From NCBI RefSeq assembly GCF_000819725.1, contig NZ_CDDH01000100.1, positions 1 to 64,000 of the forward strand: a stretch of DNA of 64,000 bases, in the 5' to 3' direction. The notes beneath the pieces were generated by a model. The model saw only the letters and a program-made list of their open reading frames with translations, searched no databases and was not told the DNA's origin. The translations under genes and the position numbers were made by a program. Every line of letters begins with the position of its first letter. The stretch's first letter is position 1. The stretch is from Aeromonas australiensis (lineage in GTDB: Bacteria > Pseudomonadota > Gammaproteobacteria > Enterobacterales > Aeromonadaceae). Shown here in pieces: positions 9,212 to 20,492 of this stretch.

Positions 9212-9326
9212 GGTTATTTTTCTCTTTAGTAGACAGCAAGCTCGTATCCTTCTTCGAGGATCGGCATAGGGTACTCTGGGGCCCCCTGTTACTCATTACC
9301 CATAAGTGAGTATATGCAGGTGGTGT

Positions 9327-9350
9327 GGACTTGTAGATGGCTAGATTTCC
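9327..9350 (+). promoter_or_regulatory. candidate tandem MetJ boxes before metH
   Basis: Three contiguous 8-mers, GGACTTGT, AGATGGCT and AGATTTCC, match the MetJ consensus AGACGTCT at 5, 6 and 5 of 8 positions. They are in the tandem arrangement MetJ needs and sit about 65 bp before the metH start. The matches are modest. Confidence 0.4.
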
Positions 9351-9413
9351 ATTTTTGAGGTTTGCTGTTAGGATGCGGTTTACGCAGTTGCATGGATGTA
9401 AGAGGAAGACGCG

Positions 9414-12400
9414 GTGTCGAACGAAATGTCGAGCAGAGAGCCGAGCAAGCAGTCGGACGTAACAAGGAAGCTGGAAGCCTGCCTCAGTGAGCGGATCCTG
9501 ATCATCGACGGGGCCATGGGCACCATGATCCAGGGCTACAAGCTGGGGGAGGCGGATTATCGGGGTGAGCGGTTTGCCGACTGGCATACCGACATCAAGG
9601 GCAACAACGATCTGCTGGTGCTGACCCGTCCGGCGGTGATCCGCGAGATCCACGAGCAGTATTGTGCCGCCGGGGCCGACATTCTCGAGACCAACACCTT
9701 CAACGCTACCCGCATCGCCATGGCCGATTACGAGATGGAAGAATTCTCGGCCGAGATCAACCGGGAGGCCGCCCGTCTGGCCCGCGCCGTGGCCGACGAG
9801 TGGACGGCAAAAGATCCCGCCAAGCCGCGCTTCGTGGCAGGGGTGTTGGGCCCCACCAACCGCACCGCCTCCATCTCGCCGGATGTGAACGATCCCGGCA
9901 AGCGCAACGTCACCTATGACCAGCTGGTGGCCGCCTATACCGAATCGACCCATGCCCTGATCGAGGGCGGTGCCGACATCATCCTGATCGAGACCATCTT
10001 CGACACCCTCAACGCCAAGGCGGCCGCCTTCGCGGTGGAAGGGGTGTTCGAGGAGCTGGGTTACAGCCTGCCGGTGATGATCTCCGGCACCATTACCGAT
10101 GCCTCCGGCCGTACCCTCTCGGGCCAGACCACCGAAGCCTTTTACCATTCGTTGCGCCACGTCAAACCCGTTTCGTTCGGCCTCAACTGTGCGTTGGGGC
10201 CGGACGAGCTGCGCCAGTATGTGGAGGAGCTGTCCCGGATCAGCGAATCCTGCGTCAGCGCCCACCCCAACGCCGGTCTGCCCAATGCGTTCGGCGAGTA
10301 CGATCTCGATGCCGTCGAGATGGCGGAGCATATCCGCGAGTGGGCCCAAAGCGGCTTCCTCAACCTGGTGGGCGGTTGCTGCGGCACCACCCCGACCCAT
10401 ATTCGCGCCATGGCCGATGCCGTGGCAGGCATCAAGCCTCGCGTGCCACCCGAACTGCCGGTGGCCTGCCGGCTGTCGGGCCTCGAGCCCCTTATCATCA
10501 CTCCCGAGTCCATGTTCGTGAACGTGGGGGAGCGCACCAACGTTACCGGTTCGGCCAAGTTCAAGCGCTTGATAAAAGAAGGGCTCTACGACGAGGCCCT
10601 CGATGTTGCCAAGCAGCAGGTAGAGAACGGCGCCCAGATCATCGACATCAATATGGACGAGGGGATGCTGGACGCCGAAGCGGCCATGGTGCGCTTCCTC
10701 AACCTTATCGCCGGTGAGCCCGATATCGCCCGGGTGCCGGTGATGATCGACTCCTCCAAGTGGGAGGTGCTGGAAGCGGGCCTCAAGTGCGTGCAGGGCA
10801 AGCCGGTGGTCAACTCCATCTCCATGAAAGAGGGGGAAGATAAATTCATCGAGCAGGCGAAACTGCTGCGCCGCTATGGCGCCGCCGTCATCGTGATGGC
10901 GTTCGATGAAGCGGGCCAGGCCGACACCCGCGCCCGCAAGTTCGAGATCTGCCAGCGGGCTTACCGGATCCTGGTGGATCAGGTCGGTTTCCCGCCGGAA
11001 GACATCATCTTCGACCCCAACATCTTCGCAGTGGCGACCGGCATCGACGAGCACAACAACTACGCGGTGGACTTTATCGAGGCGGTGAAGGACATCAAAA
11101 CCCACCTGCCCCACGCCATGATCTCCGGCGGCGTCTCCAACGTCTCGTTTTCGTTTCGCGGCAACGAGCCGGTGCGCGAAGCCATTCACGCTGTCTTCCT
11201 CTACCACGCCATCAAGAACGGCATGGACATGGGTATCGTCAACGCCGGTCAGCTCGCCATCTATGAAGACATTCCGGCCGAGCTGAAAGAGAAGGTCGAG
11301 GCGGTGGTGCTCAACCTCAATGACAATGCCACCGAGGAGCTGCTGGCCATCGCCGAGAAGTATCGCGGTGCCGGTGCCCAGGCGGAGGATCCGCGGGATC
11401 AGGAGTGGCGCAGCTGGCCGGTGGGCAAGCGGCTGGAGCACGCACTGGTCAAGGGGATCACCGACTTTATCGAAGAGGATACCGAAGAGGCACGCGCTGG
11501 CGCCGAGAAGCCGCTGCACGTCATCGAAGGGCCGCTGATGGATGGTATGAACGTGGTCGGCGACCTGTTCGGCGCGGGCAAGATGTTCCTGCCCCAGGTG
11601 GTGAAATCGGCGCGGGTGATGAAGCGGGCGGTGGCCTATCTGCAGCCCTATATCGAGGCGGAAAAGTCGGGCGGCTCCAGCAACGGCAAGATAGTGCTGG
11701 CGACCGTGAAGGGGGATGTGCACGACATTGGCAAGAACATCGTCGGGGTGGTGCTGCAGTGCAACAACTTCGAGATTGTCGACCTCGGGGTCATGGTCTC
11801 CTGCGAGACCATTCTCAAGACTGCGCGGGAGGTCGGCGCCGATATCATCGGGTTGTCGGGTCTCATCACCCCGTCCCTGGACGAGATGGTGCACGTGGCC
11901 AAGGAGATGGAGCGTCAGGGCTTCAAGCTGCCGCTGCTGATCGGCGGTGCTACCACCTCCAAGGCCCACACTGCGGTGAAGATCGAGCAGAACTACTCGG
12001 AGCCTGTGGTCTATGTCTCCAACGCCTCCCGCGCGGTGGGGGTGGCCCAGAGCCTGCTCAGCCCGGATCTCAAGGAGGCATTTGTCGCCCGCATCGACAA
12101 GGAGTACGAGATCGCCCGGGATCAGCATGCCCGCAAGCAGCCGCGCTCCCGCCCGGTCAGTCTGGCCCACGCCCGTGCCAACCGGCATCAGTTGGACTGG
12201 GTTGGCTACCAGCCGCCGAAGCCCCGCGAGCTCGGGGTGCAGAAGTTCGAAGATGTGGCCATTTCGGTGTTGCGCCCCTACATCGACTGGACGCCGTTCT
12301 TCCTCAGCTGGGAGCTGGCGGGCAAGTATCCGCGCATCCTTGAGGACGAGATCATCGGCGAGGAGGCGACCAAGCTGTTTGCCGACGCCAACGCCATGCT

Positions 12401-13121
12401 GGATCAGCTGGAAAAGGATCAGAGCGTGCGCTGCGCCGGCATCATCGGCCTGTTCCCGGCCAACGGGGTGGGGGACAGCATCGAGGTCTACAGCGACGAG
12501 TCGCGCACCGAGGTCATCAAGGTGCTGCACCACCTGCGCCAGCAGAGCGAGAAGCAGGGCTTCCCCAACTACTGTCTGGCGGATTATGTGGCGCCGAAAG
12601 AGAGCGGTAAGCCCGACTGGATCGGCGCCTTCGCGGTGACCGGCGGCATCGGTGAAGAGGCCATCGCCAAGGCCTACAAGGCAGAGCACGACGACTACAA
12701 CGCCATCCTTATTCAGGCAGTGTGCGACCGTCTGGCCGAGGCGTTTGCCGAGTATCTGCACGAGCAGGTGCGCAAGGTACATTGGGGTTATGCCCCCGAT
12801 GAAGCCCTCAGCAACGAGGAGCTGATCCGCGAAAACTATCAGGGCATCCGTCCGGCCCCCGGTTATCCGGCCTGCCCGGAGCACACCGAGAAGGGGAGCA
12901 TCTGGGAACTGCTGGAGGTGGAGCAGGCCATCGGCATGCAGCTCACCGAATCCTACGCCATGTGGCCGGGGGCGGCGGTGTCGGGCTGGTACTTCTCCCA
13001 CCCCGAGAGCAAATACTTCGCGGTGGCGCAGATCCAGAAAGATCAGGTGGAAGATTACGCCGTTCGCAAGGGGATGACGCTGGCAGAGGCCGAGCGCTGG
13101 CTGGGGCCAAACCTGAACTGA
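9414..13121 (+). CDS. metH: cobalamin-dependent methionine synthase
   Basis: MetH transfers a methyl group from 5-methyltetrahydrofolate to homocysteine through methylcobalamin. At 1235 residues it is close to E. coli MetH (1227), with all four modules. The homocysteine/zinc domain comes first (zinc ligands C259, C322, C323), then the pterin-binding domain (about 365-625). The B12 domain follows, with its cobalt-ligating His at H770 in [11 protein letters not shown]. The C-terminal SAM-dependent reactivation domain starts at about 910. The start is GTG with AGAGGA upstream. Candidate MetJ boxes lie in the promoter region; no B12 riboswitch was seen. Confidence 0.97.
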   Translation: MSNEMSSREPSKQSDVTRKLEACLSERILIIDGAMGTMIQGYKLGEADYRGERFADWHTDIKGNNDLLVLTRPAVIREIHEQYCAAGADILETNTFNATRIAMADYEMEEFSAEINREAARLARAVADEWTAKDPAKPRFVAGVLGPTNRTASISPDVNDPGKRNVTYDQLVAAYTESTHALIEGGADIILIETIFDTLNAKAAAFAVEGVFEELGYSLPVMISGTITDASGRTLSGQTTEAFYHSLRHVKPVSFGLNCALGPDELRQYVEELSRISESCVSAHPNAGLPNAFGEYDLDAVEMAEHIREWAQSGFLNLVGGCCGTTPTHIRAMADAVAGIKPRVPPELPVACRLSGLEPLIITPESMFVNVGERTNVTGSAKFKRLIKEGLYDEALDVAKQQVENGAQIIDINMDEGMLDAEAAMVRFLNLIAGEPDIARVPVMIDSSKWEVLEAGLKCVQGKPVVNSISMKEGEDKFIEQAKLLRRYGAAVIVMAFDEAGQADTRARKFEICQRAYRILVDQVGFPPEDIIFDPNIFAVATGIDEHNNYAVDFIEAVKDIKTHLPHAMISGGVSNVSFSFRGNEPVREAIHAVFLYHAIKNGMDMGIVNAGQLAIYEDIPAELKEKVEAVVLNLNDNATEELLAIAEKYRGAGAQAEDPRDQEWRSWPVGKRLEHALVKGITDFIEEDTEEARAGAEKPLHVIEGPLMDGMNVVGDLFGAGKMFLPQVVKSARVMKRAVAYLQPYIEAEKSGGSSNGKIVLATVKGDVHDIGKNIVGVVLQCNNFEIVDLGVMVSCETILKTAREVGADIIGLSGLITPSLDEMVHVAKEMERQGFKLPLLIGGATTSKAHTAVKIEQNYSEPVVYVSNASRAVGVAQSLLSPDLKEAFVARIDKEYEIARDQHARKQPRSRPVSLAHARANRHQLDWVGYQPPKPRELGVQKFEDVAISVLRPYIDWTPFFLSWELAGKYPRILEDEIIGEEATKLFADANAMLDQLEKDQSVRCAGIIGLFPANGVGDSIEVYSDESRTEVIKVLHHLRQQSEKQGFPNYCLADYVAPKESGKPDWIGAFAVTGGIGEEAIAKAYKAEHDDYNAILIQAVCDRLAEAFAEYLHEQVRKVHWGYAPDEALSNEELIRENYQGIRPAPGYPACPEHTEKGSIWELLEVEQAIGMQLTESYAMWPGAAVSGWYFSHPESKYFAVAQIQKDQVEDYAVRKGMTLAEAERWLGPNLN

Positions 13122-13153
13122 CTCCCGCGTGACATCGGTTGATCTTTAACGAG

Positions 13154-13204
13154 AAACGGCGGCATCCTTGCTCGGGTTGAACAACCTGCGCAGAGCCGCC
13201 GTTT
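13154..13204 (+). terminator. long stem-loop after metH
   Basis: AAACGGCGGC pairs with GCCGCCGTTT across a 31-base loop that itself contains GGTTG-AA-CAACC. A T-run is nearly absent, so termination strength is uncertain. Confidence 0.5.
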
Positions 13205-13352
13205 AACTTGTTGGTCACAGTGACCGGGTTGCGTGCGGTTTGGCGTGGTTTGTCTTGTTGTCAGGATAAACAATTGGCGTTGTCTTGGCGTTGTGGCACC
13301 TTATACTCTCCCGCCCCATCCTGCCCAGGCACAGCCTTCTAGCGGAATTGTC

Positions 13353-14249
13353 ATGAAGATCGCCATTTTATCCCGTGAGCCGAAAAACTACTCCACCCGC
13401 CGTCTGGTCGAGGTGGCACAGGCGCGCGGTCATCAGGTAGAGGTGCTCGACACCCTGCGCTGCTATATGAATATCGCTTCCCACAACCCCTCCATTCACT
13501 ACGAGGGTGGGGAGCTGGGAAGCTATGACGCCGTGATCCCCCGGATCGGTGCCAGCATTACCGCCTACGGCACCGCCGTGCTGCGTCAGTTCGAGATGAT
13601 GAATACCATGTCCCTCAACAGCTCGGTGGCCATCAGTCGTTCCCGCGACAAGCTGCGGGCGATGCAACTGCTCTCCCGCCACGGTATCGGCCTGCCCATC
13701 ACCGGCTATGCCCACAGCACCCACGATGTGCCCGACCTCATCACCATGGTGGGCGGGGCGCCGCTGGTGGTGAAGCTGCTGGAGGGAACCCAGGGGATTG
13801 GCGTAGTGCTGTGCGAGACCCAGAAAGCCGCCGAGAGCGTGATCGAAGCCTTTATCCAGACCAACAACAACATTCTGGTGCAGGAGTACATCCGCGAGGC
13901 CAACGGCGCCGACATCCGCTGCCTGGTGGTCAACGGCAAGGTGGTGGCCGCCATGCGCCGCCAGGCCCAGCCGGGGGAGTTTCGCTCCAACCTGCACCGG
14001 GGCGGCACCGCCGAAGCCATCAAGATCACGCCGGAAGAGCGTGCCACTGCCGTGCAGGCCGCCAAGATCATGGGGCTGGACGTGGCCGGGGTGGATATTC
14101 TGCGTAGCGCCCGCGGCCCGCTGGTGCTGGAGGTGAACTCCTCCCCCGGCCTGCAAGGGGTGGAAGCCGCCTCCGGTAAGGATGTGGCCGGCAAGATCAT
14201 CGAGTTCCTCGAACTCAAGGCGAGCCGCAAGAATAAACCGGTTGAGTAA
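13353..14249 (+). CDS. rimK: RimK-type ATP-grasp ligase
   Basis: RimK adds glutamate residues to the C-terminus of ribosomal protein S6. The 298-residue protein shows the RimK N-terminal domain ([18 protein letters not shown]) and then the ATP-grasp fold. ATP and metal sites are [39 protein letters not shown] and the terminal [15 protein letters not shown], where Glu and Asn bind metal. An in-frame extension upstream is rejected because this ATG matches the family start. A shared bidirectional terminator separates it from argH. Confidence 0.94.
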   Translation: MKIAILSREPKNYSTRRLVEVAQARGHQVEVLDTLRCYMNIASHNPSIHYEGGELGSYDAVIPRIGASITAYGTAVLRQFEMMNTMSLNSSVAISRSRDKLRAMQLLSRHGIGLPITGYAHSTHDVPDLITMVGGAPLVVKLLEGTQGIGVVLCETQKAAESVIEAFIQTNNNILVQEYIREANGADIRCLVVNGKVVAAMRRQAQPGEFRSNLHRGGTAEAIKITPEERATAVQAAKIMGLDVAGVDILRSARGPLVLEVNSSPGLQGVEAASGKDVAGKIIEFLELKASRKNKPVE

Positions 14250-14273
14250 GCTTCGGGCTTGCCGCCGCCTGAG

Positions 14274-14300
14274 AAAACGGCAACCGAGGTTGCCGTTTTG
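14274..14300. terminator. bidirectional terminator between rimK and argH
   Basis: AAAACGGCAAC / GTTGCCGTTTT perfect stem with loop CGAG. Confidence 0.85.
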
Positions 14301-14330
14301 CTTGCTATTCTGGATGACGATTAGCGTGGA

Positions 14331-15716
14331 TTAACCCGCTCGCTGGGCCAGCCACTGCTCTGCGGCGGTCAGGGCTGCCTCTACCTGCTCGCGGGCGACG
14401 CCGCCTTTGGCGACCCGCTTGGCTAGGGTCGCTTCCAGTTCCAGATTGGGGTAGACGTCGAACGCGATCACCGGGCTGAAGCGCTGGAACTCGCCGATGG
14501 AGAGCTCCTCCAGCGGTTTACCCACGCTGATGGCGAATACCACGGTTTCGCCGACGATATGGTGCGCTTCACGGAACGGAATCCCCTTGGCTACCAGATA
14601 GTCTGCCAGCTCGGTGGCATTGGCGTAGCCGCCCTGGGCCGCCGCCATGGTGCGCTCGCCATTCACTTTCAGATCGATCAGCACCAGCGCTGCCATATCG
14701 AGGCAGTCGTGCCAGGTGTCGAGGGCATCGAACAGCCCCTCTTTGTCTTCCTGCATGTCCTTGTTGTAGGCCAGCGGCAGCGCCTTGAGGCTCATCAGCA
14801 TGCCCATCTGGGCGCCGACCACACGGCCAGTCTTGCCGCGGATCAGCTCCAGCGCATCGGGGTTTTTCTTCTGCGGCATCAGGGAGGAGCCGGAGGTAAC
14901 CGCATCGGAGAGTTCGACAAACCCAGCCTCGCCGGTGTTGTAGAAGATGAGATCTTCGGCAAAGCGCGACAGGTGGGTCATGGAGAGGGACGCCACGTGC
15001 ATCAGCTCCACCACGTGATCCCGGTCTGAGACCGAATCCAGGCTGTTGCGGGTGGCAGCGGCAAAGCCCATGTCCTGCGCCAGCGCTTCGCGGTCGATGG
15101 CGTAGGCGGTGCCCGCCAGCGCGCCGCAGCCGAGCGGGCTGGTGTCGAGCCGCTTGAGGGCATCCTGCAGCCGGGAGTAGTCCCGCTCCAGCATCTCCAC
15201 ATAGGCCAGTGCCCAGTGGGCGTAGGTGACCGGCTGGGCCCGCTGCAGGTGGGTGTAACCTGGCAGCACGGCGGCCTGATTGGTGCGAGCGGAGGCGACC
15301 AGCCCCTGCTGCAGGGCTGTGATGGAGCCGAGCAGCAGCTCGCCCTGCGCCTTGCACCAGAGTTTCAGGTCGGTGGCGACCTGATCGTTGCGCGAGCGAC
15401 CGGTGTGCAGTTTCTTGCCGAGATCGCCGACGGCGGCGATGAGTTGGCTCTCGACCCAGGAGTGGATATCTTCGGCATCCGAGCTCAGGATCTGTTGCGG
15501 ATCCTGCTGCACCGAGGTGAGCAGCACCTCCATCGCCCGTTGCAATTTGCCCTGCTCATCGGCAGTCAATACACCCACTTTCACCAGCGCGCGGGCCCAG
15601 GCCATGGAGCCCTGAATATCCTGCTCCGCCAGCCGGTAATCGAACCGCAGCGAATCGTTGAACTGCTTGAACCGGCTATCGGCTCCCTGACTGAAGCGTC
15701 CACCCCAAAGTGCCAT
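14331..15716 (-). CDS. argH: argininosuccinate lyase
   Basis: ArgH splits argininosuccinate into arginine and fumarate, the last step of arginine synthesis. The 461-residue protein has the whole fumarase/ASL-family architecture: [16 protein letters not shown], a catalytic His in [16 protein letters not shown], and the signature [12 protein letters not shown] with the flexible catalytic Ser loop. It lacks the C-terminal N-acetyltransferase extension that makes the ArgH(A) fusion of Vibrio and Moritella. It is the last gene of the leftward arg cluster but is separated from argG by 428 bp of repeat-bearing sequence, so it may have its own promoter. Confidence 0.96.
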   Translation of the reverse strand: MALWGGRFSQGADSRFKQFNDSLRFDYRLAEQDIQGSMAWARALVKVGVLTADEQGKLQRAMEVLLTSVQQDPQQILSSDAEDIHSWVESQLIAAVGDLGKKLHTGRSRNDQVATDLKLWCKAQGELLLGSITALQQGLVASARTNQAAVLPGYTHLQRAQPVTYAHWALAYVEMLERDYSRLQDALKRLDTSPLGCGALAGTAYAIDREALAQDMGFAAATRNSLDSVSDRDHVVELMHVASLSMTHLSRFAEDLIFYNTGEAGFVELSDAVTSGSSLMPQKKNPDALELIRGKTGRVVGAQMGMLMSLKALPLAYNKDMQEDKEGLFDALDTWHDCLDMAALVLIDLKVNGERTMAAAQGGYANATELADYLVAKGIPFREAHHIVGETVVFAISVGKPLEELSIGEFQRFSPVIAFDVYPNLELEATLAKRVAKGGVAREQVEAALTAAEQWLAQRAG

Positions 15717-15883
15717 ACTGCTCTCCTTGAATGTGTTGTCGGTAGGCGTTTTCGCCTGCCGTACTCGCGCGGCCTCTTGGCCTGCGCGCAGAAATCTTGC
15801 CCTGTATTTTCCTGCATAACAGTGCGGAGGTGAGGAGTGCTGTTGCCGTTGGTCACGTCACATCCAGCAACTGCGAATCGGTT

Positions 15884-15980
15884 CCCTCTCCCTTTGGGAG
15901 AGGGCTAGGGTGAGGGTAATTCCCCCCTCATCCCCAACCCTTCTCCCCCTGTTTTCCACGTAAGCGGGAGAAGGGAGAAA
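15884..15980. repeat. palindromic intergenic repeat element
   Basis: CCCTCTCCC-TTT-GGGAGAGGG followed by CTAGGGTGAGGG, then an inverted C-rich half (CCCCTCATCCCCAACCC) and TTCTCCCCC...GGGAGAAGGG. This nested palindrome belongs to a type of short dispersed repeat common in GC-rich gammaproteobacteria. No coding capacity. Confidence 0.6.
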
Positions 15981-16093
15981 ATACGTCAGCATCATATTCA
16001 CCCAGCCCCTGTTATCTCACAGAAGCGGCCGGGGCGCTGCCGCGCTTGTCACACCCGCCGCTGATGGGTCAGGGGTTATGCCCTCTGCCCGTA

Positions 16094-16118
16094 GAAGAGG
16101 GGGCCATGCCCCCTCTTC
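16094..16118 (-). terminator. hairpin downstream of argG
   Basis: GAAGAGGGGGC / GCCCCCTCTTC, 11-bp stem, 3-base loop. There is no T-run on the minus strand, so it may stabilise the 3' end or cause only partial termination before argH. Confidence 0.5.
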
Positions 16119-16144
16119 GGTACCAGCAGATTAACGCCAGCGGC

Positions 16145-17380
16145 TTAACCGTGGGTGTGGTCGCCACCGATGGCCTGATGCTGCTCCTTCATGGCGCGGA
16201 TCCGGCTGGCCAGGGTGTAGAGGCGGATAAAACCGTCAGCATGGCTCTGGTCATACACTTCGTCGGCGCCGAAGGTGGCGAAGTCTTCGGAGTAGAGGCT
16301 GTTCGGCGACTTCTTCTGCACCGCGCTGACCTGCCCCTTGTACATCTTCAGCACCACTTCACCGTCGAGATCTTCGGCGATGGCGTTGGCAGAGGCGAGG
16401 ATCGCCTTGCACAGCGGGGTGAACCAGCGACCGTCATAGACCAGGTGGGAGAACTCGGCACCCAGCTTCTCCCGCCAGGCGCGGGTCGGTCTGTCCAGTA
16501 CCAGCTCTTCCACGGCACGCAGCGCGGCGACCATCACGGTACCGCCCGGGGTCTCGTAGCAGCCGCGGGACTTCATCCCCACCATCCGGTTTTCGGTGAT
16601 GTCGATGCGGCCCACGCCGTGCTTGCCTGCACGCTCGTTCAGGGTCATCAGGATCTGGTGCGGGCTCAGCGGCTGGTCGTCAACGGCCACCACTTCACCC
16701 TGCGCCACGGTCAGCTTGACGTACTCCGGCTGATCCGGTGCCTGTTCGGCCGGTACGGTCCACTGCCAGACCGCTTCGGAGGGCTCGTTCCAGGTGCTCT
16801 CCAGCTCGCCACCCTCGGTGGAGATGTGCCAGGCGTTGGCGTCGCGGCTGTAGATCTTCTTCAGTGTCGCCTTGCAGGGGATGTTGCGGGTCTCCAGATA
16901 GGAGAGCAGATCTTCCCGGGAGCGCATGTCCCAGATCCGCCACGGGGCGATCACTTTCAGCTGGGGCGCCAGTGCGGCGACCGCGCCTTCGAAACGCACC
17001 TGATCGTTACCCTTGCCGGTGCAACCGTGGGAGATGGCATCGGCCCCTTCCGCCAGCGCCGCTTCGACCATCGCCTTGGCGATCACCGGACGGGCCATTG
17101 AGGTGCCCAGCAGATAGGTGCCTTCATAGACGGCGCCGGTCTTCAGGGTCGGGTAGACGTACTCTTTGACGAACTCTTCCCGCAGATCCTTGATGATGCA
17201 CTTGGTGGCACCGGAGGCGATCGCCTTCTGCTCGATCCCTTCCAGATCGTCGCGCTCCTGACCGACGTCGGCCACGAAGGCGATGATGTCGGCGTCATAG
17301 TGCTCTTTGAGCCAGGGAATGATGGCCGATGTATCCAGTCCACCCGAGTAAGCCAGTACGATCTTGTTGATTCCGCTCAT
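16145..17380 (-). CDS. argG: argininosuccinate synthase
   Basis: ArgG condenses citrulline and aspartate using ATP. It is 411 residues, type I length. The N-terminal PP-loop is [29 protein letters not shown] and [19 protein letters not shown] are the citrulline/aspartate-binding segments. The start giving [14 protein letters not shown] is chosen; a 12-residue in-frame extension is not family-like. It lies 84 bp downstream of argF in the same direction, so it is probably part of argCBFG. Confidence 0.96.
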   Translation of the reverse strand: MSGINKIVLAYSGGLDTSAIIPWLKEHYDADIIAFVADVGQERDDLEGIEQKAIASGATKCIIKDLREEFVKEYVYPTLKTGAVYEGTYLLGTSMARPVIAKAMVEAALAEGADAISHGCTGKGNDQVRFEGAVAALAPQLKVIAPWRIWDMRSREDLLSYLETRNIPCKATLKKIYSRDANAWHISTEGGELESTWNEPSEAVWQWTVPAEQAPDQPEYVKLTVAQGEVVAVDDQPLSPHQILMTLNERAGKHGVGRIDITENRMVGMKSRGCYETPGGTVMVAALRAVEELVLDRPTRAWREKLGAEFSHLVYDGRWFTPLCKAILASANAIAEDLDGEVVLKMYKGQVSAVQKKSPNSLYSEDFATFGADEVYDQSHADGFIRLYTLASRIRAMKEQHQAIGGDHTHG

Positions 17381-17464
17381 GTTACTTCTCTCCGTGATGA
17401 TTCGATGATGATTCAATAAAAGGGTCGTGATTCAGGTTGATTGCCGCGTTATTTGCCGCCCGGG

Positions 17465-18376
17465 CTATTTATGTCCAAACAGGGTCAGCAACACGGCGTT
17501 CTGGATATGCATCCGGTTTTCGGCCTCGTCCATGATGAGGGAGGCGGGGCTATCCATCACCTGCGAGGTGATCTCCAGCTCCCGGTGCGCCGGTTGGCAG
17601 TGCAGCACATGCTGGATGCCGGTGCGGTCGAGCAGGGCCTGGTTGATCTGGTAAGGCATAAAGAGGTCTTTGACCTGCTCCATCGGGGTGTTGTCGCCCA
17701 TGGAGACCCAAGTATCTGTGTAGGCCACGTCGAACCCTTCGATATCTGCCACGTCATCGCTGATGTGGATGGTCGCCCCCGACTTGGCCGCCAGAGCGTG
17801 CGCCTGCAGGAAGATCTGGGTATCCGGGCCGTGGCCTTTCGGGCAGATAAGGGTGACGTCGGTGCCCAGGGTGGCCCCCAGCAGCAGCAGAGAGTGGCTG
17901 ACGTTGTTGCCATCACCGAGGTAGGCAAGCTTCACCTTCGACAGATCGTCGTATTGCTCGGCAATGGTCATAAAGTCGGCCAGCCCCTGACAGGGGTGGT
18001 AGAGGTTGCACAGGCTGTTCACCACCGGCACAGAGCCGTGCTCCGCCAGCTCGACCAGAGTCTGGTGATCGAACACCCGGGCGACAATGGCATCACACCA
18101 GCGGGACAGGTTGGCGGCGAAATCCTTCACCGACTCCCGCTTGCCCAGCGCGCCATTCTGCTGATCCAGATAGACGCTGTGGCCGCCCAGTTTGGCGATG
18201 CCGATGTCGAAAGTGACCCGGGTGCGCAGGGAGGGTTTCTCGAACAGGGTGACCACGCTCTTGCCGGCCAGCGCCTGGCTGTACTTCTTCGGGTCGGCCT
18301 TGACCGCTTTGCCCAGCGCAATCAGCGCTTCGATCTGGGCTTTGTTCAGATCACTGTCTTTCAGAAGATGTTGCAT
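17465..18376 (-). CDS. argF: ornithine carbamoyltransferase
   Basis: ArgF makes citrulline from ornithine and carbamoyl phosphate. At 303 residues it is a short-form OTC. The carbamoyl-phosphate motif FEKPSLRTR and the LYHPCQGLAD loop are intact. The ornithine loop reads HCQPAHREL rather than the usual HCLPAHRG, a deviation around the catalytic Cys. This could slightly alter substrate handling, but the arg-operon context makes OTC the best call. Starts at the ATG with AGGAA upstream, 25 bp after argB. Confidence 0.92.
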   Translation of the reverse strand: MQHLLKDSDLNKAQIEALIALGKAVKADPKKYSQALAGKSVVTLFEKPSLRTRVTFDIGIAKLGGHSVYLDQQNGALGKRESVKDFAANLSRWCDAIVARVFDHQTLVELAEHGSVPVVNSLCNLYHPCQGLADFMTIAEQYDDLSKVKLAYLGDGNNVSHSLLLLGATLGTDVTLICPKGHGPDTQIFLQAHALAAKSGATIHISDDVADIEGFDVAYTDTWVSMGDNTPMEQVKDLFMPYQINQALLDRTGIQHVLHCQPAHRELEITSQVMDSPASLIMDEAENRMHIQNAVLLTLFGHK

Positions 18377-18401
18377 CGGATGTTCCTTGTTCCGGTGGAG
18401 A

Positions 18402-19181
18402 TCAAATGGCCACTTGGGTGCCGACCGCGCCGCCAGCCAGCAGCTTGAGCAGCTGATCCGGGTAACGCCAGCTGGCGACACAGACCGGCTTGCCGAGGGT
18501 CTCGGCGGCGTGCAGGGCCGCTTCTACCTTGACAGCCATGCCATCCGTGATCACCCCTTTCTCCATCAGATCCAGCGCGGTCAGTTTGTCGAGCTGGGGC
18601 ACCAGCTTGCCCTTGCCATCGAGGATGCCGCTCACATCGGAAAGCATCACCAGATCGGCACCGAGCGCCTCGGCAATGGCGGTAGCCGCCTGATCCGCGT
18701 TGACGTTCATCAGCTGCCCCTCGGCGGTGATGCCGATGGAGCTCACCACCGGCAGGAAGCCCTGACCGAGGATGCCTGCTACCAGCGCCGGGTTGCCCGG
18801 CTTGCACTCGCCGACGGCGCCGAGATCCGGGTCGAGCTGGGTCACCTGACAGAGGCCGCCATCCGCCAGACAGAGCCCCACCGCCGGAATGCCGGTGGCG
18901 ATCGCCTTGGCCATCATCTGCTTGTTGGCAGTGCCCGCCAGCGCCCCGGCAATGAAGGGGATCTGCTCGAACGGGGTCACCCGCAAGCCATTCTTCTTGG
19001 TGGAGGTGAGACCCAGCCCCTTGAGCAGGTCATCCACCAGACAGCCACCGCCGTGTACCAGCACCAGAGGACGGTGCTGATCGTCGAGAAAGGTTTTGAG
19101 GGTGGCGAACAGGGCGGTCAGCGCCTCGTCGTTCTCGATAAGGGCGCCGCCCAGCTTGATTACCAACGTCTGTTTGTCCAT
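18402..19181 (-). CDS. argB: acetylglutamate kinase
   Basis: ArgB phosphorylates N-acetylglutamate, step 2 of the pathway. It is 259 residues, E. coli-like in length and lacking the N-terminal helix of arginine-inhibited hexameric forms. Signatures are [17 protein letters not shown], the [15 protein letters not shown] substrate loop and [13 protein letters not shown] near the end. A strong AGGAAGGA ribosome-binding site precedes the ATG. It lies 22 bp after argC. Confidence 0.96.
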   Translation of the reverse strand: MDKQTLVIKLGGALIENDEALTALFATLKTFLDDQHRPLVLVHGGGCLVDDLLKGLGLTSTKKNGLRVTPFEQIPFIAGALAGTANKQMMAKAIATGIPAVGLCLADGGLCQVTQLDPDLGAVGECKPGNPALVAGILGQGFLPVVSSIGITAEGQLMNVNADQAATAIAEALGADLVMLSDVSGILDGKGKLVPQLDKLTALDLMEKGVITDGMAVKVEAALHAAETLGKPVCVASWRYPDQLLKLLAGGAVGTQVAI

Positions 19182-19203
19182 GTTCGAGATCCTTCCTAAG
19201 TCC

Positions 19204-20211
19204 TTAAATCAGGCCGGTGGCCGGTTCAAAACCAAATTTGATATTTATGCACTGCATGGCTTGCGAGGCGGCGCCCTTGAGCAGGTTGTCGATGGCAGAG
19301 ACCACCACCAGCATGTTGCCCTGCTGTTGCCATGCAATGTCGCAGTAAGGGGTGCCCGCGACGCCGCGAATAGAGGGCATCTGGCCGGTGAGGCGCACCA
19401 GCGGCTTGCCTTCGTAAGCCTTGAGGAAGGCCTGATCCACCTGAGTGGGGGTGACGCCGTCCGCCAGCTGCACATAGATGGTGGCCAAGATGCCGCGCAC
19501 ATAGTTGCCAAGGTGGGGCTGGAACAGCACCTCCTTGCCGAGGTGGTGGCTGATCTCCGGCTGGTGTCTGTGGTTGAAGGTGCCGTAAGGGTTGAGGCTC
19601 ACTTCGCAGAAGCTGGTGTTGATGGCCGCCTTGCGACCGGCGCCGGAAACCCCGGAGACAGCGTTGATGATGGGCTGCCACCCCTTGGCAATCAGGCCAT
19701 CCTGCTGCAGCGGCTTGAGGGCGCACAGCGATGCGGTCGGGTAGCAACCCGGCACGGCAATCAGCTGGGCGGTGGCGATGGCATCGGCGTTCCACTCGGC
19801 CAGGCCATAGACGGCTTGATCCAGCCACTTTTCGCTGTCGTGGGTGAAGCCGTAGAAGTTGTCGTAGAAGCCCTGATCCTTGACCCGGAAGGCGCCGGAG
19901 AGATCGAACACCGGCAGCCCCTTGGCGAGAAACTTGGGTGCGAGCTCGGCGCTCACCTCGTGGGCGGTGGCCAGCAATACCAGATCGGCCTGGGTCAGGA
20001 TCCGGGTCATGCCGTCGTCGTCCAGCGGCAGCAGTGGTTGATCGAGGGCTCCGACCCACTGGGGATGCAGGGAAGAGAAGCGCTTGTGGGCATCCTGACT
20101 GCCGGCGGAGACATAGAGACCGAACAGTTTGAGTTGTGGATGGTTCTGTACCAGTGCGGCCAGTTCGGCTCCCGCGTAGCCACTGGCACCGACGATAACG
20201 GTGTTAAGCAT
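19204..20211 (-). CDS. argC: N-acetyl-gamma-glutamyl-phosphate reductase
   Basis: ArgC reduces N-acetylglutamyl phosphate with NADPH, step 3. It is 335 residues, with the dinucleotide motif GASGYAG (residues 8-14) and active-site Cys C156 in PGCYPTA. A conserved [11 protein letters not shown] segment carries the catalytic His. It is the first gene of the leftward arg cluster. Its promoter shares the 281-bp divergent region with argE, where tandem ARG boxes sit. Confidence 0.96.
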   Translation of the reverse strand: MLNTVIVGASGYAGAELAALVQNHPQLKLFGLYVSAGSQDAHKRFSSLHPQWVGALDQPLLPLDDDGMTRILTQADLVLLATAHEVSAELAPKFLAKGLPVFDLSGAFRVKDQGFYDNFYGFTHDSEKWLDQAVYGLAEWNADAIATAQLIAVPGCYPTASLCALKPLQQDGLIAKGWQPIINAVSGVSGAGRKAAINTSFCEVSLNPYGTFNHRHQPEISHHLGKEVLFQPHLGNYVRGILATIYVQLADGVTPTQVDQAFLKAYEGKPLVRLTGQMPSIRGVAGTPYCDIAWQQQGNMLVVVSAIDNLLKGAASQAMQCINIKFGFEPATGLI

Positions 20212-20419
20212 GTTGAATATTCCAAGTCAGAGTTCGAGATTCACAGCATGGCGCTGCAGTGCATGGGGTTTGTTCACCCCGGAGCACCGTCTTGATAAAC
20301 AAGTGCGGAGGGGCGATTCAGGCGGGTGTGTGTCGTCGGTTATAGATCAGGTGACAGAACATTAACTTTCCCTTACAACTAGAAGCCTTTGTTGGCGAGC
20401 TGCTTATCCTGGCAAAATG

Positions 20420-20458
20420 ACAGAATATTCATGCATTCGCACTGCATTTGTATTTTCT
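20420..20458. promoter_or_regulatory. tandem ARG boxes (ArgR operator) between argC and argE
   Basis: Two 18-bp boxes separated by exactly 3 bp: box 1 (20420-20437) has half-sites AGAAT and ATGCA, box 2 (20441-20458) has TGCAT and ATTTT. The E. coli pattern is TGAAT-N4-ATTCA in pairs spaced 3 bp apart. Box 1 matches 8 of 10 half-site positions and box 2 matches 7. The position fits repression of argE and, with the divergent layout, probably argC. Confidence 0.65.
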
Positions 20459-20492
20459 AACAGAAACGTTTTGGGGAAGCAAGGAGGAGCTG

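Larger units (their letters stand above)
15717..16144. other. intergenic region between argG and argH
   Basis: No gene is visible. It holds a G/C-strand-biased palindromic repeat (15884-15980) and a GC-rich hairpin after argG (16094-16118). Confidence 0.6.

Noticed and set aside
9212-9413. Cobalamin riboswitch before metH
   Set aside because: No B12-box-like conserved segment could be found in the 200-bp leader.
8928-13001. A 1357-codon open frame on the minus strand
   Set aside because: It lies antisense to metH. High GC with biased third positions keeps the opposite strand open; the product is His/Gly/Asp-rich and like no protein family.
15884-15980. Small non-coding RNA between argG and argH
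   Set aside because: The palindromes fit a dispersed intergenic repeat; no promoter and no terminator T-run support an RNA gene.
16046-17101. Long plus-strand frame across argG
   Set aside because: Mirror frame of argG with the same His/Gly/Leu-rich look; argG on the minus strand has all family motifs.
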